NCBI GenBank assembly: GCA_030704615.1
Contig: CM060731.1
Location: forward strand, 66,878,756-66,942,755
Source of the DNA: Takakia lepidozioides
Taxonomy: Eukaryota > Streptophyta > Takakiopsida > Takakiales > Takakiaceae
DNA: 64,000 nt
Direction: 5' to 3'
Each line of letters starts with the position of its first letter. The first letter of the stretch is position 1. Of the stretch, positions 52,799-64,000 are shown piece by piece. The notes under the pieces are model-generated. The model saw only the letters and a program-made list of their open reading frames with translations. It was not told the DNA's origin and made no database searches. The translations under genes were made by a program, and so were the position numbers.

Positions 52799-54775
52799 CT
52801 ATGAGGTGATTTGAGTGCCCTCAGCATCCATTGATGCCATACTGGCAGTCTGAGGGTAAGCATCTCCATCTTCCATCTCTGTAACCAGATCGTCGGGTGC
52901 TTCAGAGCTGAGATCATCAAGGACTATTTGGTGGTACTCCACCACTTCATGCAGAAACTGGTTTTCACGAGCGTAAATTGAGTTCTCTGTTGCAAGCGTG
53001 ATTTTTCTGCCAGTAAGGTCTCCAGCTGAAGCCTTACCTGCAATATGAAGCTATGCTCAGTGCTGAATATGACTGAAAGAAAGTAGATTACTCTGTGTCA
53101 TCAAGTTCGCAACCTACTGAATGTCAAATTGGATTTGAATCTCAGTATAGAGGTGTTTAGATCAACCCTACCACTACAATTGCAAGTCCTAAAAATCATT
53201 ATGAGGGTACACGTCACTAGCTACACTATGTGGTTCATGAAGGAGGACATAAGATCAGTGGCTCGTAAATTTAAGTCGGAGATGTAGATTGCAAGATATT
53301 CCAGTATCATTGAACATGGCCTCACACATAGACAATCCACATGGCACCATTGACTGTCCACAGCACCATTGCAGTAGGGTCACAGAAAAAGCAACTAAGG
53401 AACTTGGAAAGAATGCAACCAACAGAATGCATTAATTGATCTGCGAGTGAAACTATGCTCACCAGGTATTCTTCATCAGGTTTCACCCCCTTGACCACAC
53501 TTTCACGCAACCTCGTGTTCTCCTCCTCCAGCTGTACACAGCGATCCCTCGAAAAATTCAATTCCCCCTTCACTGCCTTCAGCTCTCGAAGCAGCGTCTT
53601 TGCCTTAGTGGCCATAGCCATGGCTACCTGCACACCAACTAAACATGAAATGGGTGAAGGCAAAACTCCTTCCAAAATAAGAGCAAATGGATAATCCAAA
53701 CCAGCAGAGAGAGAGAGAGAGAGGTTTTGGGAGTGGTGCAACTAAGAATAAGAAACAAGAAAAACCAACTAACAAAAAAGCATGCACAAATCAATGCCAC
53801 CTTACATCACGAGAGGCCTTCAGCTGCGTGTCACTGGTTAATCTGTATCCTGGCTCCCCCTTTCCCGAAGCCGGCCATTGTTGTAAGTCAGGACTAACTG
53901 ACAGTGACTTCTTCCAAAAAGGTATGCTCTTTTTAACAGTTGTGTTGCGAGGGTCTGGTGTCATCATTTCGGTAGCTTTTGATTCAACTAGACTCAAGCC
54001 CCCCTGCAAAATACCACACACATGACATTAGACTTTTGTGACATGAATGGGGAACCTGGGAGCTCAAAACATCCGAGTAAGATCAATGAGTATAGGGCAA
54101 GACACCTCGATAGCAGTGCCAAGAGTGTCACCCAGAAGAGAGAGAGAGGAAGCTATAGCATCCAACCCTTTCTGCAACACTGGTGCCTCTATCTGACTTC
54201 CGTGCTTGCCTTCAATTGTTTCTTTCAGCTGCATTTTCTGTGGGAGCATTCAAGAAAGTTAGGCAGTATCCCAATCTCTATCTCTCTCTCTCCTCACACA
54301 AAATTACATATCTAGATGCGACCATCATGCGTAGATTCATTGGAGATTAGAAAGTGAATGGCCAAGATGCACCAAAATCTTCATCAGTTTACAGTAATTG
54401 GGCTCAAAACTTTACTAACTCAACCTTCTTATCTTACTGATGAAAGTTTCCTTGGTGGTTGTGAGAGAGGGTATGCAAACTTGGTCCATGGCGTGCTGCA
54501 AAAACATGGACATTATCTCTGACATCAATGAGTGAAGAGGAGTGAGGGAGTGAGAAGGAAGTGATCGACCAACCAACCTGGTCTGCTGAGCGTGATTCGA
54601 GTGCCTGATGGGCGACATCTTCCTCCTCAGCTTGCAGCAGCGGAATCCCATCTTCTAACCAAACAGCCTTTGCCTTTTTGGCAAAACTACTCCAACTCCA
54701 GAAGCCATTTTCCGAAGCAGGCTTGGCCGCGTCCATTGGACTTTGAGGCATCGATGATTGTGACCCTGTACTCCT
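52799..54775 (-). pseudogene. Plant coiled-coil protein, frame broken by small indels
   Basis: Exons with good splice sites: 54775-54578, a likely short exon at 54495-54438, 54237-54106, 54003-53806, 53627-53463 and 53037-52799. The product starts near ATG 54751 (PMDAAKPASENGFWSWSSFAKK), has Ser-rich linkers, then a coiled coil (KTLLRELKAVKGELNF, CVQLEEENTRLRE) continuing into VRLQLETLLAEKSRL and ARENQFLHEVVEYHQ. I recognise this pattern from an uncharacterised plant coiled-coil family. Two problems: the last exon lacks one base within SRL-ATEN (near 52993), and the short second exon and the third exon (four A where three fit) do not join in phase. Either assembly homopolymer errors in a sound gene or a recent pseudogene. 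Confidence 0.72.
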
Positions 54776-57700
54776 CTGCAAAATAAGCCACGAGCATCAA
54801 CTTGAGAGCACTTGAAGAGGCGTCTTTCAGCTTTGTCTGGAGGCAGGCGTTTCAAATTGTTGTTCAGGTCTGCTAGGTGCGGCAGGACCTTGGATCCTTC
54901 CTGCACTGCGTGAGATGCATATATCCGTGGATTCGAATCCAGCCTACCGCAGTAATTGGTTTGAGCACCAAGTCACTGATGCGGATTTCGAAGTTGAAAA
55001 TTGCAACGGTGCTACTCACCCTCTGTTCAACAACAGGGAAGAATGGGATAGCTTGTAAGCATTGCAAGCAGCCTTCTTGGCATCGCTTCGCGAGTTGGAG
55101 GAAGAGAAGCCCTCAGATCAACGACACCAACTAGCCTACTTACATTGGCATCAGGTCATAACTATCCTGCAACGGAAAGAAGTGCCGGTTTGAACCCCCC
55201 TCATGCATCCTTCTCACATTCAAACTTCACATAAACTTATATCACTCGTGAACTCCCCGATTCAAAGGGGAAGCGATCCATGGACGAAAGTGGGCAGGCC
55301 ATCACCTCGTGCACCAACGCATTTCTCACGGAGGAGGCTTCGCAGCTGCCCATGTGAAGAAGAAGAAGAGTAGCCACTGCACTCGGCTACGGGGGGGAAT
55401 AAATACAAGCAAGCTCCTTTCCCTCCCTTTGTTTACCTCGTCATCATTCTCCTTTTCCTTCTTTTCCTGCTAAACATGCGCTCAACATGCATTTGTTTCC
55501 CGACTCCAAACTAGAACTTGATCATATCTACTATTCCCCTGTCTATTCTCCAAGGGTTGTGCCAAGAACTGTCTATGATCCGTCCAAGCAAGGGCCCGCC
55601 GAGCAGACGACTTGGTCAACGAAGCCGACCCACAGTCACAAATCCAGACACACCCTTTTTCTGGGTTTCTCTACCTCCTCTTTCTCAATTTCTTGTCATT
55701 CATTCAAAGTATATATCAGTGTTTCCTCTGAAAAACTCCGAAACTGGCTGGCCTGGCCCCACTTCTTCCATTATTGCCAGGATTGCAAAAGGTCGGTACA
55801 TTGCAAATCTACACAGACCACAATCCCAATGAATCTTGAAGTGTAAGAGATCTCGCAAGAACGAAGATGGGTGATGGGCACATTTGAATGTGCATACAAG
55901 GAAGAAAAGCGCCAGATTACCTGCAGTAGTTAAGAGATCTACAGTACCTAATCGTGGTTTGAACTGCCAACGGTCCCATACAGCCATTTATGCGGACTCA
56001 ACAACATCTCATAACTTCCAGAGTGCGATTCAAGCTTGGAGGAAAAGTTGCTGTCCATTCAGCTTCACTCTTACTTAAACCTTCATTCTGTCTTCACCAG
56101 CTGCCGTCTCTCCTTCAAGCTATTAAAAAGCTTGAAGACTGAAACTTTCAGACCTTCGCCAGACTTTGAGACTTGAGAGACCTTCAGTAGCTGGAAAGAT
56201 AACCTGTACATGTAGCTCTCTAAAGTTGCTTGAAAATATTAACATCATTCAGAGAGGAAGTTTACCTTTATATTTTGAAGGAGATTTCTCATCTCCTCAA
56301 GGATTTAAGAGGGTTGGATGTTTTGTACCTTTTACATCACCCATATGATGAAGACAATGGAGTGACACAGCAGGGTAACATAGCAATTTCCTCTCTGGAT
56401 CACTACTAGTGAATTATTATATTTTGTGAGTAACCGTGGTAAGTAAGGGATTTCATGAGTCTACATGGAACCTGCAAGTTTGGAATCTAATTCCCCCAGT
56501 GTGACTGGAGTTGGATGTCATTCATGGAATCATTGCACCTTCATCATCTTGCCACATTTTTTGTGTGTATTCAACCAACAAAAATAAAGCATTCTCAATT
56601 TTCAATTGAAATAATTTTATGTGTTTGAGGTGTATGTGTTCCACAAACTATCAATCTCAACAAAAACTGAATTTGTTGGTCAAATAATAGAGATATTGAT
56701 CTGGTATTTGTGAGACAAAAAGAAAGGAAGACTCTTGCCCAAGCAAGTGTAACTTAAGGTGTCACTTCGCACAGAAGGGCTACCTATGTGAGACAACTAT
56801 AATCCAATGGGCCCAAAGTTTGTCATTCATGTTCTCCATCTCTTTAATAAAATTGCTCAAAACAAACAACAACAAGGACTAACCCTTCCAGTTGCGACTT
56901 GACCTTCAGAACGACACTAGTAAAAATCAGGCAAAAACGTCTGAAAACCTATCTCAACGTAAGAATCATCTCCTTCACAATGTGGAAGTAGATTAGAACA
57001 CCAAAAGACTGCAGCACTTCATTTCTATGCTCCAAAAACAAATCTGAACAAGTAACTATGGTCTCCATAAAGCTGGTTCACCAGTCAGGTGTTAAGTAGA
57101 GCCAAAACACAATTCAACATACCCGCGTACTTTTTGCTGTTGTACCACAGTTGGATCCCCGTTCCCAACTCTTGGTCAAAGAGTAGTAAACATAAAAGCT
57201 CTCTACCCAGACAAAACCCTACTGTATAAAATGACTATTGTTATCAGGGTTCTATATGTAGGACATTTCATGCCGAATCGTTAATGCAAAGGTTCCCCAT
57301 TCAGTCAATTGGTGCAGATGGAACCGTTTGGGGGATGTGCAAGACTGAAGAAGGGGGCTGGTAGAGTAGCCACAAGCACTATAGCACCATGTAGATTGCA
57401 CACAACATATCCTGATGCATGACAATGGTTTGGAAAGAGTTTGAATTGGGCCATTTGACATATACTTGTTCCTATGTCATTGCAATTGGATCATATCTTC
57501 TGGTTTATGAGGATATACAGTACTTCCACAACGTGGAGTAGCGACTTTATAATTAGGGTTCCCCGGTGATGGTCTTAATTCTAACCAAGGGCCATCAACT
57601 CTCAACAATTCTACTAGGTCCTTCGGGTCTCCCTGAAAGCTCTAAAACTCACCTCAAATCTTTTAGTGTGACGTATGTTAATGTGTAAATCAATGCTCAG

Positions 57701-58960
57701 TTCCCTGTCAGCAGTTGGTTATTCTGTGTGTCAGTGCGCTAAGGATTCTGGATCAAGTCACATACACCTTGCTCATAGTAGCCGGTGTGGGCAGGAGAAA
57801 GTGAAGCCCTAATGAGTAGACCTCATTTTTCACTCTGCCAACTCCTCCTTCCTGATCCTTCGTTTCACTGAATTGGTTGTGAAAACTGTGTGCAGGAATT
57901 CCTTCTGGATGAGTTTACAAACCCAAAATTTTCCATTCTCTCAAATCAATGAAGCTTTGATCTGTTAGAAACTGGAAAGAGTTTGAAATGTGTACTCCAC
58001 TTTGGACCTACAATCAGCTAGAGGTGTTCACTTGATGCACACATGTGACCACATGGCAAGTTCCAGCGGTGTTCATCAGGGTTGTAGTAATTCTCACCCT
58101 TCCAAACCTCTCACACAAACCTCCACAAAGTACTAACAGTGAATTGGATTGTACTAATTTTATTGTTTGATACATTCACACTCTGAAGAAATTTAGTCAT
58201 ATCAGACTTAGTACCTTTTGAGTTTTGGAGGGGTGAAAGATGAAACATGGTGAGGGGAATGTTTGAAATAATATGCTTGAAGGTAGGAGTTAATTATAGA
58301 TCACTTGATCATGAAATATCTTATTGTAGGAGGACATCAGGGCTGCAACATCTCTCAATGGCAATTTCTAGACTGAGTGAGGCATAAAAATTTGAGGTGA
58401 GCTAGTCTTCAGATGCTGTGATGATGCACAAGTGGATGTTTGCTTGTAACGTCCACTGATGTGAGCACACGACAGATTTCAAAAGCATCGACAGTTGCAG
58501 TAGATAAATTTGTGAAAGATCTTCACAAAACATACACACCTGCACTTGCCTTTGGTCGGTGGGGTGGACAGTGGATTTGGAGAGCGCCTTGGCTTCTTCC
58601 AGTACTGAATTCTAAGCATACCCATACTGGAAGCTAAGACACCTAGGGTATACTGGATCAGTTTTCACACAGCTCCTGGCCATAGCTTGTTGAGCCTCCA
58701 TCCAGTAGAACCAAGGGCAATCTCCTCCCCCAAGGGTTGCACCAATTCAACGGCACAACGGTTCAATATCCATAAATTTCAGTAACAAAAACTGTCAACT
58801 TCTCAAATAGATTGTAAACCGAGGCAGCGAAATTCAAATTTCTCTTCCCCATTTGCTAATCCCCCAACTCTGAGGCCACCTTCTCAAATTATTTATAATG
58901 CCAGCCACCCATATTCAAATTTCTACTAGGATAGCATGTGCCGCACAGTATCCAAGTGCA
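54776..58960. other. No gene recognised
   Basis: About 4 kb of mostly AT-rich unique sequence. Possible 5' UTR exons of the coiled-coil gene could lie at its left edge. No domain, tRNA or terminal repeat was recognised. A 14-bp palindrome TGGATTCGAATCCA lies near 54931. Confidence 0.45.
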
Positions 58961-58969
58961 ATGATCCCC

Positions 58970-60050
58970 TATGTATCGGAAAGCCCACTTTGCTATTTTT
59001 CACGAATTTCCAGCTACCAAAAGTGCTTGAAATTCTGTGTTGGTAGCCTTTGCCGTTGGCCCAAGTGTCCAATGTCATCTAAGCCCAAGTGCAATCTCAT
59101 ATGTATCCAAGTGAGTCTCCTATGGAGGCTTCATATATTAATGTATCTTCTGTCGATGCTTCATATATTGATATATCCCAAGAAAACCCCCTTTGCAAAT
59201 TTTCACGAGTTTTCGGCGACCAAAAGTATTTGAAATTCCATATCTCCCCCAACGCAGGTCCAAGAATCATGAGACCAAGTCGATGCACCCCTACTCATCG
59301 AGGGCTTTCCAACGGTACTAAAATTGTGGCCAGAAGGCCCCACGGTTTGGGAGATCTCAACGGCACTACAAACATTGGGAACGCCAATATTTTTAAAAAA
59401 AATCCAAATTATATTTCTGTCCGCGTGGACAAAAGACTGCAAATGAAGGGCCAATCATTGCTCCAGGAAAGCCTACTTTGCTATTTTTCACGAATTTCCA
59501 GCGACCAAAAACACTTGAAATTCCATATCTCCCACGCCGCAAGTCCAAAACTTATGAGACCAAGCCAATGCACCCTTCCTCATCGAGGGCTTTCCAACAA
59601 CACCAAGCACCAGGGCTGGCCCGCGGTTTGGGAGATTTCAACGACCCTACAAAACAAAACAAAGCAAACAAACTACCTTGCTCCATATATTATTGACTAG
59701 GGTAGCGTATGAAGTTGGCCCAAGTGTCCAATGTCATCTAAATCCAAGTGCAATCCCCTATGTATCCAGAGACCATGCTCCAGTTTTGAAGATCTCCACG
59801 TCATTGCTCTAAGAAAGCCCACTTTGCTATTTTTCAAGAATTTCCAACGACCAAAAGTACTTGAAATTCCATATCTCCCACACCGCAGGTCCAAAAATTA
59901 TGAGACCAAGTCGGTGTACCCCTCCTCATCGAGGGCTTTCCAACGGTACCAAGCACCAGGGCTGGGGCCCGCAGTTTGGGAGATGTCAATGCTAAAAACA
60001 AAACAAAACAAAACAAACTAAACTACCTAGCTTCATATATTGATATCTCA
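58970..60050. repeat. Irregular tandem repeat block (units of about 200-345 bp)
   Basis: Four diverged units each start with AAAGCCCACTTTGCTATTTT-like sequence (near 58980, 59176, 59468 and 59813). They go on through TTTCCAGCGACCAAAA, CTTGAAATTCCATATC and, in the last three, CATCGAGGGCTTTCCAACG. Unit lengths differ through indels. Between units is a second repeated phrase about ATGTATCCAAGTGCAATC. Frames across the block repeat accordingly and are not genes. Confidence 0.8.
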
Positions 60051-60399
60051 TGTCCAACGTCATCTAAGCCCAACTATAAGATCTTTTATGTATCCCACGG
60101 CGTCTCCTATGTCGAGGCCAAAGTGCGACCTCTAGGATAGTCTGTGCCTTTGGCCCGTGTGTGAGGAATTGAGATCTAAGACCCAAGTGCAATTTCCTTT
60201 GGATCCCAGTGCGTCTAGTCCTATGGCGAGGCCCATCTAAGCCCAAGTGCAATCTTATATTCATGTATCCAAGTGCATCTCCTATGGCCTCTCATTTTAA
60301 GATAATAGGGTCTTCAATGGGCACGTGCGATGTGGCCGGTGGGCCCTGCGCACGAACGCCCGGCTCCCCACCACCCCGCCCGCGCCCCCATCCACCGCG

Positions 60400-60620
60400 C
60401 GGCCGGTCCCCGCCCATGAGTCCGCTGCCCTCCAGTCTGTCAGTCCACTGCTGGCCAGTCCGCTGCCCGGCCAGTCGGCCAGTCCCCCGCCCATGAGTCC
60501 GCTGCCCTCCAGCCCGCCAGTCCGGTGCTGGCCAGTCCGCTTCCCAGCAGTCTGCCAGTCCGTCAGTCTGCCCGCCAGTCCGCTGGCCAGTCCCCTGCCA
60601 TCCAGTCCGCTAACGGCGCA
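60400..60620. repeat. AGTCCGCTGCC-type minisatellite upstream of the MULE gene
   Basis: GC-rich degenerate 10-20 bp units such as CAGTCCGCTGCC and GGCCAGTCCGCT. It ends about 200 bp before the MULE start codon and is related to the arrays at 61637-62148, 63500-63990 and 34560-34760. Confidence 0.75.
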
Positions 60621-60821
60621 GGATCTCCACCGTCCATTCCCATAACCCATCCGAGCCCTCCATTTTTAGGGCTGCAACTCAAACCTTTATCCCTGCCGCC
60701 TGCCACTTGCCAGCAGCCGCGAACGTGCGCACTGTTCTCCTGGCACGTTGTTGATCGTGTCCTGGGTACTGCAGCACGTTTCTTGCATATTCAGAAGCGT
60801 GTCATTTGTACTGTATAGGGC

Positions 60822-63400
60822 ATGGACGTGGAAGCAAAACCCGATGATATACTGATCACGGAAAGCCCACTTATACGGCCTATTCGACAATGTTTGCAAA
60901 CAGCAAAACCAGGACCCTTCAACAAGCAAGATGTTTGCAACCTTGCCGAGAAACGTGTGTGGCAAACCTTCAAAAAGCACGCCGATGATCTGGAGAGTGT
61001 GTGCATGTGGAGAGACCAGAATCCTGCGTCCGGTTTTTTCTATCAAGAGGAGAAATTAGAGCCAACATTCGAGCATTTTGATGGAGATTTGACATTCACT
61101 ATTGGCATACAGACTCCGTGGCAAAAACGACGAATGTTGGAACTAGGACATGACCGTATCGTTGCATGTGATGCAACCTTTGGGACAAATCATGACAAGG
61201 TACTATTCGAACGATTCCATGGACATGTACAAGCATGATAGCATAGTACCATGCAGCATTCACATAAAATTTGGTGTGCTGACCCTTTCTGTATGTTTTC
61301 ATGTGTACATTGCGGAAGACCGAGGGGCAGACCCACTGTGAACCGCTGCAGACCTCATCACTCTTATGAAGTCTTCTCGTGCAGAACTGAGCGGAATTTG
61401 CATGCTCTGACCATCTGACATTGTGCATTCCAACAGTTCCCATTGTACACGTTGATGGTCTTCGACGAGTGGTTGAACGGTATACCAGTTGCCTATATCT
61501 TATCCACGAGGAATCGGACAACAGACCTGGTTCCGTGGATGAGAGCCTTGCGCGATTCACTCCTCGCAGATTTGCCGAGGTGGCGACCCAATGCCTTCAT
61601 TGTGGACGATGCCGAAGCAGAAATCAACGCTATTCGGTAAATCTGTTGGTCCACAGCACCGGTCCATTGTCGAGGTCCACTGCATCAGTCCATTGCTACA
61701 GTCCACTGGCAGACTCCTGTGGCGAAACCTGATGGCAGTTTGCTGGGCAAATCCACTGGTAGTCTGCTGTCAAGTCCGCTCATCAGTCCCCTGGTAAGTC
61801 CGCTGGCAGTCCCCGGCAAGTCCGCTCGGCAGTCCGCTGGCAAGTCCACTCAGCAGTCCGTGGCAAGTCCGCTGGGCAGTCCGCTGGCAAGTCCGCTCGG
61901 CAGTCTGTTATGGCAGTCCAATGGGGCAATCCACTGATGCAGTCCACTGCCCCAGTCCTAGCTAGTGGAAGTCCACTGGGTAGTCCAATGGGGTTATTCC
62001 AGCACATCAACTTCATGGCATTGTACTGTCCACTGGGCGAGTCCAGTGGCTCTGCCCGTTGATACAGGTCGGTGTTACAGTCCACTCCGGTAGTCCACCA
62101 TTGCAGTCCGATCCCAAGACTCTAATGTATACCATGTGTGTTGTGCAGAATTGTTTTTGAAGGAGTACTCATTTTCCTCTGCCTTTGGCATGTCCGCAAG
62201 GCAAAGGTGAAGCAATCATGCAAGAAAACGAAGGATCCGGTGACCGCTGTAAACTTGTTGAAGGATATGGGAGACCTCATGTACTGTAGAGGGGGACCAC
62301 GCAACGAAAAAAGAGCGCTTCGATGGGTTGCAAGGAGAATCCGTCGTATGAGGTCAAAATACCCGAAATGACATGAATTTCTTGACTATATTGAGCAGTA
62401 CTGGAAGCCCAAAATAGCAATGTGGTGTACAGCAGCCCGCCATGTCCCTCATGCGAGCCAAGACACAAACGCAAGCATTGAGGCATACCATGGAAATCTG
62501 AAGGCAAGACTTGCCATGGGGAAAGGCAAGATGAGTGGTCGTAGAGTGAACTGGCTTATATGGGAACTCACTGGCCGTGTGCTAACACACTACTGGTACG
62601 CAATCCATTTGAAGACCCACGGGTTCATAAGAAAATGACAACCACGAAAAGTACATATCCAGTTCTATACTTGCGGCACGAGACATTCCTGCTGAGAGTG
62701 TTACTCTTCCCTTGGGTCGTGGTGAACCAGCCTACGTTCTCAGCAGCAACCACCCCGGCACAACATACATTGTTTACAATCCTGATTGCGATTGGGCTTG
62801 TTGCACGTGCCCATGGGCAATGAAGGGAAACTTATGCAAGCATCAGGTCCGTGTCCTGAAGCTGCTTCACCCTGACCTGCTGGCCTCCTTGTGCGCGCTT
62901 GTGGCACGGTGCTGGGAACCATTCATGGAGGATTACCTAACTTGCTCTTGGGCAATGGTGCCGGCGGCAACGACGAATCCAATCAGTTCATGGAAAGACA
63001 TCCTCAGGACGACTTCCCCCACGACGAGGCACCTCTGGAGGTCTCAGCCTCAATGGAACAAGAATTCGCGGACATACTTCGCATTGTAGGTGATGACAAA
63101 TACCTGGAGGCACATGCCCGATCTGCTCTTCATATATGCAGAGGGCAGCTCGTTGATATCCTGGCAAAAAGTGCGGCTGGAATGTTGCACCTTGCGGCAG
63201 CGAAGGCTTTCCGTCCTCCGAACGACAACAACAACATGTCTCTGAAAAGGAGACGAGAACTCGTGGAGGCCTGGAAAACCCGGCCTAGGGTTTTGCGGAG
63301 AACCAGCAAGAGGGTGTCTGCACCTACACCTGCAACACATATATACTTGAAAATTCACAAGGTTTCAGGTCGTGTAGGTATCACGAAGAAGACAATATAA
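60822..63400 (+). pseudogene. Mutator-like (MULE) transposase with SWIM zinc finger, three exons
   Basis: Exons 60822-61199, 61437-61636 and 62149-63400 join in phase. The MULE core reads IVACDATFGTN (first catalytic Asp), FPLYTLMVFDEWLNGIPVA, NAFIVDDAEAEINAI (second Asp) and FLCLWHVRKA. The SWIM finger is CCTCPWAMKGNLCKHQ (CxC...CxH). Mutator transposases cut and rejoin DNA at terminal repeats. The third exon carries an in-frame TGA at 62369-62371, a base loss in an A run near 62632 and another frame change near 62890. The C-terminal frame then runs cleanly to 63400. The gene is probably dead, though homopolymer errors could explain two lesions. Terminal inverted repeats were not found. Confidence 0.82.
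61637..62148. repeat. Minisatellite filling MULE intron 2
   Basis: The 512-bp intron between GTAAAT and TTGTGCAG is almost wholly made of units such as CAGTCCGCTGGCAAGTCCGC and GGTAGTCCACTGG. Its GT/AG borders restore the transposase frame (AINAIR to IVFEGV), so the array really is intronic. Confidence 0.85.
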
Positions 63401-63499
63401 GTCTGCAATGCCTCGAAAAGAGACAAGGTTTCAGGTCGTGTAGGTGTCACGAAGAAGACAATATAAGTCTACGATTCCTTTGGTAGCATTGTCCCTTTC

Positions 63500-63990
63500 T
63501 GAAATACAAGTCCGCAATGGACTCATGCACAGTCTCCCAATGGACTCCTCCAGTCTCCACAATCCCAGCACACTCCGACACAAACTCCCATCAGACGGCT
63601 GCAGAGTCCCACAATGGACTCCTACACAGTCTCCCAAATGGACTCCCACACAGTCTCCCAAGCATAGTCTCCCAATGGACTCACGCACAGTCTCCCAACA
63701 GAGTCACAGTCAGCAAACTGCGAACGCCAGTAAGCCAGTCTGCTGGTCAGTCTGCTGCCCACTCCGAACGTCTGCTCACCACACTTCCACCTCATCCCTG
63801 CAACTCTCCCAGCAGACTGCTGGACAGACTAAGTCTCAAGTAGACTCATCCACAACAACAGACTCAAAATGGACAGGCTCCAGTGGACTACCTCCCTAAC
63901 GACTCATGCCAATCCAGCGTCCCAGCGGACTCATGGACATGGTGCCTACCAGACTAGGTACCAGACCCACCAGTCCGAGCCTCGGCAACG
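63500..63990. repeat. AGTCTCCCAATGGACTC-type minisatellite downstream of MULE
   Basis: Units such as CAGTCTCCCAATGGACTC are repeated to about 63700, then CAGTCTGCTGG-like units to the window end. A second, 57-bp near-duplication with AAGGTTTCAGGTCGTGTAGG at 63359 and 63425 lies just before it. It is related in motif to the arrays upstream of and inside the MULE gene. Confidence 0.75.
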
Positions 63991-64000
63991 TACTGCTCGC

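Noticed and set aside
54925-54950. tRNA T-arm-like TGGATTCGAATCCA
   Set aside because: It is a self-complementary palindrome; no box A, acceptor stem or anticodon arm can be placed around it on either strand.
60297-60650. GC-rich open frames on both strands
   Set aside because: Repetitive Pro/Ser/Ala or Gly/Leu translations of the minisatellite without start context or domain.

Overview
The window looks like nuclear DNA of a streptophyte plant (a land plant or a charophyte relative; I cannot name the species). Genes are split by GT/AG introns, two of them carry plastid-type N-terminal extensions, there is a plant-specific WRC zinc-binding domain, and intergenic space is packed with plant-type retroelements.

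Host genes: a plastid acyl-lipid desaturase (2936-5572, minus), a WRC/winged-helix nuclear protein in five exons (39551-43888, minus), PUR5/PurM for purine synthesis in three exons (48374-51123, plus) and a plant coiled-coil protein (52799-54775, minus) whose reading frame is broken by small indels. A possible last exon of an upstream gene lies at 471-624. An unrecognised coding fragment at 36436-36855 (minus) is cut by a retrotransposon.

The centre (about 9.2-37.6 kb) is a nest of mobile elements. Two related Ty3/gypsy-type retrotransposons lie in opposite orientations (copy 1, 10378-22089, plus; copy 2, 26634-36431, minus). Each encodes gag, protease, RT-RNase H and integrase, plus a DNMT3-like cytosine-5 DNA methyltransferase between protease and RT, and remains of a PHD-finger-like module behind the integrase. 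In copy 2 all parts share one reading frame, so the methyltransferase was part of a single Gag-Pol polyprotein. Both copies are decayed. Their ends are odd: each starts at TGTC and ends at GACA inside what looks like the LTR, with 4-bp target duplications. Copy 1 reads A-internal-B-A-B and copy 2 reads A-internal-B, as if circles had been opened at the palindrome GACAGCTGTC, or as if the element had split direct repeats while using a DDE integrase. Copy 1 sits in a plus-strand LINE whose 985-bp RT segment is inverted in place. A 720-bp MITE with TGA target duplications follows copy 2.

The right end (58.9-64 kb) holds irregular tandem repeats and an intron-containing Mutator-like (MULE) transposase with a SWIM zinc finger. 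Its second intron and both flanks consist of a degenerate AGTCCGCTGG-type minisatellite that also occurs in the leader of gypsy copy 2. The remaining intervals (about 0.6-2.4, 5.6-9.2, 37.6-39.5, 45.3-48.3, 51.1-52.8, 54.8-58.9 kb) show no convincing gene.
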